Origin: Isoperla grammatica
Lineage: Eukaryota; Arthropoda; Insecta; Plecoptera; Perlodidae
Assembly: GCA_945910005.1 (NCBI GenBank)
Contig: OX246739.1
Location: forward strand, 9,770,292-9,834,291
DNA: 64,000 nt
Direction: 5' to 3'
Shown here: piece by piece, positions 34,169 through 46,830 of the stretch
How positions within the stretch are numbered: the stretch's first letter is position 1
Layout: every line of letters starts with the position of its first letter
The notes under the pieces: model-generated
Seen by the model: only the letters and a program-made list of their open reading frames with translations
What the model was told of the DNA's origin: nothing
The model's database searches: none
Position numbers and translations under genes: made by a program

Positions 34169-37100
34169 GTTCAAAATATTACGTTATACTTTTTTTACGT
34201 TTTTAATATTGAAAACTACCCTTAGGACGTATAAATAACGGTTATATTCGCAATCTATCGGTACGTTGTTTTAAACTAATAAACTAGATATGAATAGAAG
34301 TGAGCGTCTCATTACGCCACCATTGTTTGTTATTTAAGGCAGTGATTGTGGACAAATACTGCAGCCATTAATACGGAAGAGCATTACTGCATTGCCATGT
34401 TTTTGAAATGTTTGTAGTAAAGGGTCAGACCAGTCTAGCAATTGGAAAAACAATTTTGGCAAACGTCCAAAAAACTTTATTTTTAAAACTGTCTTTAGAG
34501 CTGAGACGAATTGGAAGAAAAAACGAAAGAAATAATAACTTGAATTCTTATAGAACGCAATCAAATTCACTTGTAAAATAAATTGGTTATTTTGTGACAC
34601 GAAACTGCCTGTCTAGTTTAACAATCGTGTTCCAGCTAGTAATATCTAGAGGGAAGGTTTCATCCCACATAGTCGCGATGGTTTTGTCGTGGGATCGTTT
34701 GACCAACACAACGCCAATAAACGAGCCTGAAGCCTCGTGGTAAACGGGAACCTTAACTTTAACGTAAGCACACAGATACACTTGAAGAAAATTACTTTTG
34801 GAACCATAAAAATATTATCTTGTAAAATCTCTTCTCCAAAATGTACGATGCTCTTAACGGAAAGAATCTCTTCTGAAATTGTGGTGTTACTTTATGTATT
34901 TATAACGACCGGTCAACGCTTGGATTTTACAAAAAAGTGGATGATGGAAATAGTTGAAGTGAAATAATGACTTTATGTTTTTCAGTGTTCCCGCAATGCC
35001 GTCATAGATATATCAACAATATAATAATGTATAAATAAATGACAAATTTAAAAAATTTGTTTACATGCTTGTCATTATTAATAAGTTTTTTTTTTTAAGA
35101 GATATAATACATAAATTAACTACATATGGATTTTTTAATATTAAAATTGTAAGAGAGTTTCGCGTTGATTAAATCAGCCAAAAAATAATGTAAAGTTACT
35201 TTTACTTGAATGTAACAATGTATAATGAAAGAAATTGTTAAAAGATTTTCACTCTGTGTGATTGTGTGTCCACTACTGAGCAAAGATAAGGATCGTTCAG
35301 CCGTATGGCAGCCACATATATCGGCAACGCAGCTAATGGACAGGATAAGAGGTGTTATTAAGAAGATGAGGAAACGCCACAGTATGAGACTCATGCCCAA
35401 GGTTGGAGCCTTCTTTGAAAGCAGGAACCATAGTTGCCTAATCAACCATGTCCACAGGCCACTACGCAATATTAAACTAATTTAACATTAACTTAACGTG
35501 TGCAAGCTTCGATATGACCATTATCAAATAATTATAACCATATTCGGTTAGAAGTAAGTCTCGTTTCTGCCTCCAGCAAAATGGCTAATTCATCGAGCGT
35601 ACGGACCACTTGAATCACTAATGTGCAACTTCATCCAGGCTTCTCATACATAATTATAGGGAAGGACAGGACTCCGTAACTAAGTCGAATACATGTTTGA
35701 ACTGTAAAATATTGCTAAAACCACGTAGACGCACAATTACATTGATAATAATAAGTCGACAGATACAATAAATCATTATATTTATTGAACATACAATATA
35801 TTGTTGTATTGTGTGTTGTTAATGTTTAACTAGATAAAACAAAAATACTCACGATTAAAAGGTAGAAATTACGACAAAATATAATCTTGTGGAACAGAAT
35901 GTTACAGACTTTATGTTGGTATACGATAGAGAAAATGTATTAGTCTGTATTAGTCTGTTGAAGTAGAAACACAATTTAAAACTTCAGATAACTTTAGGCC
36001 TGAAGATCAAAAAACGTTTGGCCGGACTAAAACTCACTGACAACTTGCAGGTTTCTGAAATACATTCTATTTTAACAGCTAACGTAATACCTGCTAAAGT
36101 AGGAGAGTTACCCTCACTTCAACTTAGCCTGAGTCCAATAAAGATTAACGGCAAACTAACGGCTACGTTGGAGCACGCCATGTCATTAAATCATCTAAAT
36201 ATTAATCGATGTTGTAACTATTAATATTGTTGGATAAGTTGGTGTATTCTCAGGAGGGGATGATCCTAAAATAAACACGGCCCAAACGTTACTGAAGCGC
36301 AAAGCTTCCATGAGAACACGTGTTGCCCATAACCGAGGTAATGGTAATACTAATACCTGAAGGGGTTTACGGTGTAAGTGCTTGTTCGAACACATAATTT
36401 TAAAACTATTTTAAATTAATTTTAATTTAAAGATCGTATTCTCAACTGTAACACGTACTAACATCATGTTAGCTTTTTCACCATCTGACGTTTAGATTTA
36501 AAATAAGTGTAAGTTTTGAAGTTTTCGCAACAGTATATACAGCGTAGTATGGCCTAACCGTAACATGTACGGTTCTTATCTTAAAACACGTGGTCACATT
36601 TGTAAATCCAAACTTTTAGATTTAGCCCTTGCGAGCGTGGAGTTTAAATTTGCATTGCTATGCATACCTATATTAGTAATTATTATGTAATTACAAAGTT
36701 GTATATGTTCTATTTTAAAACCGATCAAGTAATAACTGAAGTTAAATGGACGTGAATGCATATATTTGGAACTACCAAGTACATCTCCGGTATACTATTA
36801 CTTTAAAGTCGGGTTTTGACAAGTTTACATAAATAAAACAATTTTACAACAATACTATCAATAACATCAATGTGTGCAGCTTTATCATTGAAAAATAACT
36901 ATTATATACACAGTTTAATTCAGGTAGGTTGGTATGAGCACGTTAGTTCACGTATATCTTTGTGAATACTGTGGGGCTTTATTATTTAGCTAAGCTTTAC
37001 GGATGTGTTGACGGGAATGGATTTAAAAAATAAACTAAATACTCTACTTGTAAATTTATTATCTGTTGTCTCTAAATGATGTGTTTTTCAGGTGGCCATA

Positions 37101-37512
37101 AAACGAGAGCGTTGCTGCTGGAAAAGCTCCAGGTTTCATTGCGAGTAGGCCTAATGGTCATATTTTTGGTTGTTTTTGTGTAAACTCAAACGGTAAAAGT
37201 CTGAATTACGTATATCTCCATAACAGAGCCTGGGTATTATGTAAATTTTACGTTCGAGATGGAAGAGATTAAAATATAAATGTATTGCTTTTCGTTAAAT
37301 GGAGCATAAAATGTATTTTAACGACGGCTATTTAGTTCGTTTTTATCACCAGTTAAAACATTTGGTCACGTTACTTTATACAAAATATCACCCCTAAATA
37401 CATCCTCATTCTAAGCTTCCATATTTATCAGCCATCCAAGTATGTTAAAGTCTACTTATCTTAAACTGGTGAATTTTTTTGAAATGATGTAATACTGTAA
37501 AGGTATTTGTCG
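34169..37512. other. Non-coding stretch
   Basis: No gene is recognised. At 35116-35485 open frames run on both strands (117 codons minus, 86 codons plus) in a patch that is less AT-rich than its surroundings. Neither translation resembles a family I know, so an old coding fragment is possible but not supported. A 19-bp imperfect palindrome lies at 35042-35060. Confidence 0.4.
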
Positions 37513-37555
37513 AGGTATAAAGTAAGTATAAAGTAGGTATAAAGGTATAAAGTGC
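37513..37555 (+). repeat. Short GGTATAAAGTA tandem repeat
   Basis: GTATAAAG recurs four times with 9- to 12-bp spacing. Confidence 0.8.
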
Positions 37556-38725
37556 ATTTGTTGAGTGCGCATGGCGGCCATACTGCCGGCCAAGCGGCCA
37601 TGTTTGTTTATATTCAATTGGTTATTCCTCGTTGCGATGTTGCATGTTCCCGATGGCGTTTGGTGAAAGTTAAACTGTTCTCCAGCATTGATTTGTTATT
37701 ACTATAGAGATGCTCAATAAAACTAACTCTCATGTCTCGTTCTCTTTTTGTACCTTACAATGGCGCACATAATTTCTTGAACTTTAACAGCGGATATACT
37801 AGTCAATAACTCTACTATTTCTTGATATGTTGTATTGGTCTCCAGTAATGCCGCTGTTACGTGTTATAAAACTATTACTCATTGATAAACTAATAATATA
37901 ATAATCTATTTTATACACAAATACATGAAAAAACCAAAATTCAATCATTGCAGTGTTAACTATTTTAAAAGATGTATACAATTCTAAAATCGTCGTGAAT
38001 TTTTATTGGAAACGAAACTGAAAAATATACAGTTACTGACTCATTAATTATGGCTAAGACTGTGTGTTGTGTTTTAGCAAAACCTGTAAAAGCCTCGCTT
38101 TAGTTAAACTCATAAAATCATAATCATACATATTCAAGCCTTCATACCAAATCGTGCTTTCATTGAGTACGAATTATGTACATTAGAGAAAAAAGTAATT
38201 GTACTTCAAACTTCAAAGATCTCTCTAAACATCGTTAAAAAGGTTAACATGCTTTTACGCTCTTTATTCTTCAGAAAAGGATGCAAGTTGCTCAAAAATA
38301 AATTGTTTGATGAACAATGAAAAACAAAAGGAAAGTTTTGCCTGTTGGCATCCCTGTCTACGAAGAACTAGATTGTTAGTGAATTTATTTAACTTTGTGG
38401 GTTTCAAACTGGTTTCCCTTAGAAGAAAGTTAAATCAACTTTCCTAAAGTGTTTGGCATGCAAACCGGAGCTTCCAGCTTTTTTAAACACAATTCCAATA
38501 TAACAGAAAACACTTCGCAGTTCTACAATTCATTATTAAAATAAATTTTATGAAATTATTCTACCTGGAGTAAACTAAGTCAATAAGATGGGCCCTCGTT
38601 TCCCCCGTTGCTACATTATATCCTTCCTTGTTAGCAGTGAGGAGAGAATCTGAATATGAAATTGTTCGTATTTGAACAAAATTTTAATAAAACATTCTTT
38701 TTGTGGAAGGTTAATGTATAGAGTT

Positions 38726-38805
38726 CCATGGTTGGGCGGGGCGAGCGCTAGCGTCGCTGGGAAGGGCGCGTTCTCTCGCATGACGTCATCTCTGTCAAGG
38801 CGGCA
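38726..38805. promoter_or_regulatory. GC-rich cluster with GC-box and CRE motifs (putative)
   Basis: An abruptly GC- and CpG-rich 80-bp patch in AT-rich DNA. It holds GGGCGGGGC (38734-38742), a consensus Sp1/KLF-type GC box, and TGACGTCA (38781-38788), a perfect CREB/ATF site. Such pairs occur in CpG promoters, but no TATA box, exon or open frame is attached, so this is only a candidate regulatory site. Confidence 0.3.
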
Positions 38806-39432
38806 ATTACTATCCACTTAGCTCAACAATTTATACGAATTTTTAAAAAGTTTTACATTTTAGTTATTAATTTTCACTTATGTTACGTTGTTCTATAGAA
38901 TAAAGGAAATATTTTTATTATAAAGTAACGATCGAAAAACAATCAAGGCATCCAAGTAAAACGGACGATTATTTCCAACACCCTCTACAGAATGAAATCA
39001 CTTGTTTCCTCTCCCAAATCGTATAGGCGAGTTGAGTAACTGTTAGATGATTTTACATCGGAATTCTTACGTTTTGGCTTTGTTTTGTTCACACAAACAA
39101 ACACATCAACCTCAGAATAGTAACATCACAATTTATACGATGTGTCATCAAGAAAAGAGTTTTCCAAATTGAAAACACAGAACATTTACGTAATATATTA
39201 AATTGTAAATTAAAACTTCTATTGAGGTAAAAGACCAAATTGACTTAGTCCGCAGTTCTTCCTTAGTACGTGCTTAGGAAGCTCAATTCAAACAAAGGCT
39301 CGAGGCTTTGAATGAACTGAAGAAGTCACTTGAGATGAAAACCTGCTGTAATGTTGAATGGGAAGAGGAAACCAATCATACCTTATTATATTTTTCAGTA
39401 ATCACATTTTCTTTGTTCCACCTTCGTTTATA

Positions 39433-39482
39433 TTTCATTTCATTCATTCATTTCATTTCATTCATTTATATTTCATTTTATT
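39433..39482 (+). repeat. (TTTCATTCA)-like microsatellite
   Basis: Irregular TTTCA and TTCA units. Confidence 0.85.
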
Positions 39483-39541
39483 ATTAAAATCCGTATACTA
39501 TTATTAATTGTGAGACAACAAAGAGGTTTAATCAAATAATA

Positions 39542-39566
39542 CCCCCCCCCCCCCCCCCCTCCCCCC
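39542..39566 (+). repeat. Poly(C) tract (C18 T C6)
   Basis: The longest C homopolymer in the window (18). Confidence 0.93.
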
Positions 39567-40807
39567 AACCCGCACCTTTCCCCACGCCCTCCTACCACGC
39601 CTCCTACCCAAATCCTCTCCTTCAAACACACGTCCTTAATTTTAAAACTTTAAAAATTCAGGTTATGGTTTGGCTTGCAAAAATTAAGTTATTGCTGGTA
39701 CTATATGTATCGTAATAAAAATATGCTCCAATCGTGGTATTGCAGTCAGAACTATTTTGTTTTCCAATTGTAAATAAAATTATGTTTGACGTTCCTAAAC
39801 TTACAGAATTAGTATCAGAGCATGAGCAAATATCACAACAGACATCCACAGACACAAATACATTAGTGTATGAGAAACAATCAAAACAACATAGATCAAT
39901 AATATATACATACACCCTTAGTCATGCACCATAGTATTAATGAACCTGTTGACAAATTTTCATCTTGTTACATGCAAAGTGACTACACTTACAAAAATGT
40001 AAATATTGGATGAAAAAATAATTAATATAGAGTGAAATCTTCGTTGATTACTTATCGTTAAACGATAAATAATTACGATTAATAAATCATGATATCTCAA
40101 TAACAAACTCCAGACATGGTTTATTGGTCGCAAGTTGTTATGTAGTGAAACGTTTCTCCTCATTGTTGCCAATGAATAAATGCTTCATTCTAACTTTTCC
40201 ATAGAGATAAATTTTATTACAATTACATTCAATCATTCTGGCGAGAATATCGCGTTAATTTTATGAAAACAGTTAAGTACGTCTATAAACAAAATGATTT
40301 AAACGTGTTTCAGTTAATTTGGCATTCACAGTGCGCTTTATGTTTTTGCCACCAGATGGGGTAGGAGGTACTTATTACGGTCATACTATCGTTTGTTTTG
40401 TTTCTATCTGTAAAGTTAAACTTATTTCGTGCTTTTATATCGAGTGACAAAAATAGAATGTGTATCCCTAACTTTTACCTACACGATTGCAAGCATTTAT
40501 CAAATCGTCAACGTGTTCATACTAAATCAATCAACGGGCGTGTCAGTATGTGGCCTATGTGAGAGGCGTGGACCGGGTAAAATATTGCTTGTTTTGGTGG
40601 TTATATAACCCCTACCGATCAAGTTTACGAGAATACGATAACCTTTTTGCAAGATTCGAACGATGCTCGCCTGCAATGCGTCGGTTCGCAGCCCGTGTCA
40701 CACAACCCTGAGGCGAGAGATAACTTCTCGACGAAACTCGGAACATTGAAAGAGATATTGTTTTATGCTTGATAAAACTGTCGCATCAGCAGCATGTGAT
40801 AGAACGT

Positions 40808-40888
40808 GTAGTACAATATTGTCCCAACCGGGGATTGAACCCAGATCCTAGGGTACGAGTCCCGGTTGGCGGAGAAAACTTGTACTAC
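40808..40888. repeat. Two-step hairpin with a B-box-like core
   Basis: Outer arms GTAGTACAA (40808-40816) and TTGTACTAC (40880-40888), and inner arms CCAACCGGG (40824-40832) and CCCGGTTGG (40861-40869), are perfectly complementary. The loop side contains, on the minus strand, GGGTTCAATCCCC, a tRNA T-arm/B-box-like sequence. It does not fold as a complete tRNA. It may be a small retroposon or MITE relic. Confidence 0.6.
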
Positions 40889-41601
40889 AGTTACTATTAC
40901 AGCAATTCTCTCAAAACTCAACACCAATCTATAATGCCGTATACAGGCCTAGATTGAAAAAAAACTGGCTTATTACTTGTTTAAATGTTAAAAAAGTTAA
41001 TACCCAATTTAGGTTATAAATAAGGGTTTAAGCTCACTGATGTTAAATTACACAAACTGATACACTTCTTTTTTTTTAAAGACAATACATACATATTCGT
41101 AACTTACGCACACTGAACGCACCCTAGAACAATGTCCAGCACGGTAGACAAGGATGAGGGTTACTGGGTCAACGGTTGCCAATGATAACCAGTTAATGTG
41201 TTACTCACGGTTGTATCAGCGTGCGGCACATTGCCTACCCAGGCGGGGAGGTTCGGTCCATCACTTGATATGTGTGGACCCGGTGGGGACCCGGTTTGAA
41301 CCCGGTACTGGCACTCACAACAGCTCGGTAGCAGTCAAACCCAACCCAGCTCATAACAAAGCAACAACGCCCCACAAAACATTGACAACAATTTTTTTTG
41401 TTTCTAATAAAAATGATTTAAATTTTTTTTAACTCTTTTAAAAGTGTACGAACGAGTGTGTCGAATGTTTTTGATTGTATGTTTGGTTAGTTGGCCTCGA
41501 CGCTGCCGTCTAATGTAACACTAGTCTATCAGGCGGGGTCTTCAACGTTGCTCGACACCGCCTCAACTGACTCCCCTCCGCAGCATCCCCCCCCCCCTAC
41601 A

Positions 41602-41621
41602 GCATCCCGGCTGCGCCCCTG
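41602..41621. mobile_element. Solo hAT-like terminus (putative)
   Basis: ATCCCGGCTGCGCCCCTG is the complement of a CAGGGGCGCAGCCGGGAT-type end, a form common in hAT transposons. No partner end or 8-bp duplication could be found, so this may be a truncated element or chance. Confidence 0.3.
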
Positions 41622-41675
41622 GAGCCGCACGGAGGGGAAGGGGTGGACAGCGATTCCGAAATGTTTCGTCGACCC

Positions 41676-41705
41676 CGAGTGCGGCCGAGTGCGGCCGAGT
41701 GCGGC
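41676..41705 (+). repeat. 3 x 10-bp GC-rich repeat
   Basis: CGAGTGCGGC three times in tandem, inside a GC-rich patch (about 41490-41780) whose open frames on both strands are explained by composition. Confidence 0.9.
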
Positions 41706-41779
41706 CGAGCTGGGGTAGTCGATATCAGGGCCCATGGTGGGCCCAGAGAAGGCGAGATAAATGAGATGGGAGGGTTGCC

Positions 41780-43600
41780 GGGAGATGGAATACCGAGTAG
41801 CCTACTTTCAACCCTTGACTTAAACCAGTTAACACCCCTTATAAACAAAAACGGACTTAATAAGAATGCTAATACTTAATTGGATAATTTTTCACACTTG
41901 GTTATTTTGTCTGAGGGACACAGTTGATTGCGTACTGGGCTGTGTACTCAGGAGTAGTCCCCAATACGTCCACAACTGATCCTTCATTCGCTGTCCGCAT
42001 GCGAACACAAGGACGGATGGAAACATCGTGAATGCCTCATCAGGTTTTACCTACTTTTCCAGCACAATGATTGTATCGACTGTCTCCCCCAGTGGCTGGA
42101 TGTGAAAGAGTTTCTGCTCACCAGGTTGTATAACGTGGCTTGTGTTGTTACTGAGAAAAGTCCACAAGAGGTTGAGATGTTGAGGGTATTTTCTATGTAT
42201 AGAATAGATAAACCTTGCTACTTTTGTAACAGATCCTTCCCTTAGACATCCTTCGTTTCTATCTTAGAGAGAGCGGCGTTTTGACTTCGATTCTGATGTT
42301 AGATAGAAAGAAGTTCTAAAGATTCGAGTGGGATGTAACCAAATAACACATTGTGGTGTTACAATAACTTTTTGTAGACATGTACATGCCACATTCAGTG
42401 ATCAGCCTGCACTGAACATGACGGTAGGCTGAGGAGTACATTACATGGTTTAGAAACGTCTTGCTTTTGTCATATAGACTTACAACAGCAGCATATGCGA
42501 AAACTTCTGACAATACGTAGACTCAATAACGCACTATAACTTACATGTTGTGTAGAAAAAGGGTTTTAATTACGGATTTGGGATTTTACTTCAGTATTCA
42601 TCTCCTAAATTCAGGTAAACGAACGATGCATGACCAAATTTAATACATTATACCTAGTTACAATATTGTTATACTTAAGGTAGACAACCTGCGACATAAG
42701 ACGTAAGACATAAGGTAATAGCCAAGCAAATAACATAAATACAAAGCCTACATATCATTTATAACTATAACTTAATAATATAAATACATTTTTAATGTTA
42801 TAACTTACATTATTTCGATCTTTGTACTGTGAGACAAGTATCAATTTCTTGGTTAAATCAAATATAATGTTAAAGAGAATAAACGTAAAAGTTTAAAAAT
42901 TAGCCAATATTTCTAGATTAAACATTGCTAATTAATATGACGGCGCTCACTCTGAAGGCAATTTAATTCACCGCTACCTCATTTTTATCATTTCTCATTA
43001 ACCCACTGGCATCGTTAATGAGATTTTTGGTATTTAACACGAAATTAAAAAAATGTCGAATGTTGGTTGATTTAACTTGTCTGTAAACGCCACTAGATGT
43101 AAATTTAATTAAAATAAAGCCAACGTGCCAAACATACAACACTTGTTTCCAGTTAACAGAGGCGATCACAAAGCCACGTACAATCGATTAGCTATACGTA
43201 CAACTAAAACAAGCATCATAAAGAGACGCTGGAACGGCCACTGTATAATTAGTTTACGGGTTTTTCAATTTAAAGTTGGTTCGTGGTTATTGGCACTTAA
43301 CGTTAGTTCGAAGCATTAGCTTTGATGATAGGGTATATAAACACCAAAGTTACTATGGATGAAATGTTAATCTATCTATAGTATCACAGATAATTTTCTT
43401 ATATACAATCGATAATTGTAACCGCATTATGAAGTCATTAAAATTAACAATATCATTCAGACAAATTCAACCGTTTCTGTTAGGGATACTTAAATTGTCC
43501 TATTAAATTTCGAAACCTCATCAAGTCAAATGAATTAAAGTGACCCAAAGGGGGTGGAGGTGGTGGTAAGATTTCTGGTTCCTTTTATGGTGGTCGTTAC
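41780..43600. other. Non-coding stretch
   Basis: No gene or repeat of note. A weak inverted pair (TTTCTATCT near 42250, AGATAGAAA near 42301) is present. Confidence 0.5.
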
Positions 43601-43807
43601 GGTAAATTTTGGTTTTTTGTACCAATGAAAGAGATATTGAGGCAGTTACATATAAACGCATGAGCCCTGGTTTCGTCGTGGCCAGAACACAAATAATTTT
43701 TTGTTTATGTTTGGTGGAGGTGCCGGGTTTCACCTTGAACATTGCGACTGAGTTAGATCTTGGATAGCGGCAACGCCCTTCGAGGTTTACTCATACTTTA
43801 TGACGGG
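43601..43807 (-). mobile_element. SINE-like dispersed repeat, copy A
   Basis: Aligns with copy B (45910-46108) over about 200 bp with many substitutions and small gaps. Shared blocks are AGATATT, ACATAT-AACGC, a CCAGAA block, TTGGTGG-GGTGCCGGGTTT, GTT(A)GAGATCTTG-AT, CAACGC and GTTTACTCATACTT. The GGTGCCGGG block (43711-43730) looks like the complement of a tRNA T arm and acceptor stem. The GAGTTAGATC block may echo an A box in antisense, but the spacing between them is too short for an intact tRNA. The orientation and tRNA origin are inferred. The homology between copies is directly visible. Confidence 0.6.
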
Positions 43808-45909
43808 GCGATCCGCATTATTTAAAAACACTTTAGAAATTTAGAATACAGCTCGATTTAGCTAATTACAGAGGTATAATAATTTTGAGTTAAATGCTAT
43901 CTTCATTGACAGTTAAATTTTGTATAATAAATGCGTATTATATTTATTAGTACTCTGTAACCCTGTGGGACTTCGCTGTTCATTGGTCAGTCTTCTATCC
44001 ATATGTTTAGTAATAAAGATTGATTTTTCTTTTACGAACGTGAACTAATACGGTAACCTTGTATCACACACAACTATAGGCTACGCTTTTGTCACCAGTT
44101 TTTGCTTTGATAGAGTGTCGGCCATGTGCAATCAACATTTGAGTTGAAGAAATAAGGTTACATTTTTAATGGTATATTTATAATTTTTACACTGGTGAGC
44201 ATATATATTCGAATAGACGATTTATAAAATTATCATATACGTAACGGCTTTTTAATGTACATGGTTACACATGTTGTAAAACATGCCAGTTTATTGAGAC
44301 CACGTTGCTATGCTAGTCCTTGTACTGACAGCTATCCTTTATATAGGATTAAACCAGTGGTATTTGTCGGGAACTCAATTTTGACAGTGATGAAAACGTT
44401 AAGTCAGCTCATATGTTTGATCGAAGCAGAAAATATTTCACATTTATATTCAACTTGACGTGTATCCAGCTGTGAGAGCTTCACATATGAGGTTGTTATG
44501 ATTTCCCTATTTAATTTGTTTGCATTGCTATATTTTCAATATGGCGTTTACGTTTTATCTCACTCTTAAGATATTTTTCACTCAGCCAAGTTTCATTGAC
44601 AAATTAGAAATTGCAAATTAATTAACATGCTCATTAAATTATCTTGTTTTCGAGGCCCGAATCCATTGTCGTCATTGGCTTTCGACCTAAGGATACTACC
44701 AAGTAACTTTTTATTGTGTAATAATTAACACTGCGAGGTGATTACAGCCGTTACAATAATAAAGAACACAGCACAAAGTTTATAAATTATTTGTATTTTT
44801 TATGTTTATTTTCACACATATTACGATAACTCTAAATGGCTGTATGCTAAAATGAAACAAAAACTGTCAGACGATTCGAAGCAGCAAAAAACAATTGCAG
44901 CTTTCTTGTAAAGTTTCTCTTTTATCACGCTCAAAAAAATTGGACGTTCAAATTGTTATTGTGGATAATATATATATATAACACATACACCAAAAGTTTA
45001 ACCTATTTTTATTGGACTGTGACAAATATAGTGTCATAAAACCAATTCTTGGATTGCACCGCATTTAAGACTTCGCTTGTACTGAAGTACAAACTCATGA
45101 GCAATAACAACCGACTCGAATTGAAAACACTTGGGATTTTCGCGTTCACACTTTACGGAGATATAGAAGACCAAAAAAGCGTGAAACGTGAAAACACAAA
45201 GTTTTGCTATTGTACATACTTTTAGCTAACGAAGAACGACTGTCTTTTATTTCTCATTCTGATAAAGATAGAAAAATTTCAAAAACTGTTTACCTTCAAC
45301 GTTTGTTAAAAAATGCATTTGAGTGGAAAATGTTATTTTACACTATTGGGTGACTTTATTTACTTTAAACACTAAACGATACATTAAATGAAGAACACAT
45401 TATAGTGTGTTTGAGGAAACACATTCTAAATCTATCGCCGAGTATAAAAGATCCCGAACAAATAATATAAAACCAAAATCTGAAACAAGTACACATAATG
45501 ATGTATATACACTTGTTGTGATCATTGATATTGTCTTTGAAATTGCCTTATACCTAGAAGCCTATTTAAAATATCGAAAACAAATTGAGAATTTAGCCAG
45601 CTAGGAAAAGTCACATTCAGGCATTCTCATCTTGAAACTCGTTTCTAATTTCCTGTCATTGTTTTGTTTGAACCCTCTCTCTCTGTTTATATATACATAC
45701 ATTCAAAATAATCCAACTCATTCCCATATTCTCAGAACCACAGAGTTATTTTTAGTCTACCTCATGTTACTACACCCGAACGCTTCTAAATGCTTTTGTC
45801 CACTTCTCCTCAAACGTTTCGCCCATGGCTGCAACCATCAGATACGCAACCACTAAATACAAGTACTTTTAATAGGTAGAGGAAAACTAAGAATATGATA
45901 AATGTTTTA
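43808..45909. other. Non-coding stretch
   Basis: Nothing supported beyond a short (TA)n at about 44970-44981. Confidence 0.5.
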
Positions 45910-46108
45910 AAAGTTTTGGTCTCAACGAAGAAGATATTAAGACATTAATATATTTACATATGAACGCCAGTTCGCCATGTCCAGAATACTATTAATTAAT
46001 TAAAATATAGTTTTGGTGGGGGTGCCGGGTTTACTATTAGCATTACCACTAGTTGAGATCTTGAATGACGACAACGCACTTGGATGTTTACTCATACTTA
46101 GTGACGGG
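45910..46108 (-). mobile_element. SINE-like dispersed repeat, copy B
   Basis: Second copy, same orientation as copy A. Its ACCACTAGTTGAGATC block is closer to an antisense tRNA A-box region (ACCACTTGAGCTA type) than copy A. No poly(A) or target duplication is evident. Confidence 0.6.
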
Positions 46109-46738
46109 TACTGAATGGTATACTATAAAATATACAAATGTATGTTTTATCAAATACAAGTTCCATAATATAGCATTTACGAAATCTAGAAGGAACGGTA
46201 TACGCACAATTATGTACCTCACAACAGGGTCCTGTAGAGATAATAGATAAGTTCAGCTCTAAATGGTGGTTTATTTATGCTTGCAATAAACATATTGAGA
46301 CAGATTATTAGTTTATATATTAGAAAAATGTATAATTTAATCATTTATGCCCGATAAGAAGCGATATTCAAAACACATTTTATAACGCCATAACTATAAA
46401 GCTAGAAATGTATATTGATTGTACATCGCAGATATATGTACCGAATCTTGTTTATGTTACGTCATTATTAAAGTATAGTTTATATGAAACGAGTAATAAT
46501 TAGCTACAATGGCAATGCCCGCAAGCGTCAAACATTGGAAGCCGCAGACCGCTTGAGGTTAAGCGCAGTGACTTGAGGATGTATCTAAGAGAGACGAAAG
46601 CTCCAAGGACGGATCGACTAAGCTTGTCATTCAGAGATGCCAGTGGGTACTCGAGAATTGAATCCAACTTAATCCAAGTATTGCCCTGGATAGCGTTCTC
46701 TCATTTGAGAGATTAAACAAGAGAAGTGGAGATACACC

Positions 46739-46830
46739 CATGAACACACCAAGAGAGAAATCTTTCAACACACATTACACTCATGAACACACCAAAGTAT
46801 AGTCTTTCCACACACATTACACTCATGAAT
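46739..46830 (+). repeat. 43-bp tandem repeat, ~2.1 copies
   Basis: CATGAACACACCAA at 46739 and 46782, with the partial third start CATGAA at 46824. CACACATTACACT is shared. Confidence 0.9.

Larger units (their letters stand above)
37556..40800. other. Non-coding stretch
   Basis: Includes a GC-rich patch around 37566-37600 (ATGGCGGCCAT, GCGGCCATG), the GC-box/CRE cluster listed separately, and simple repeats. No gene recognised. Confidence 0.45.
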
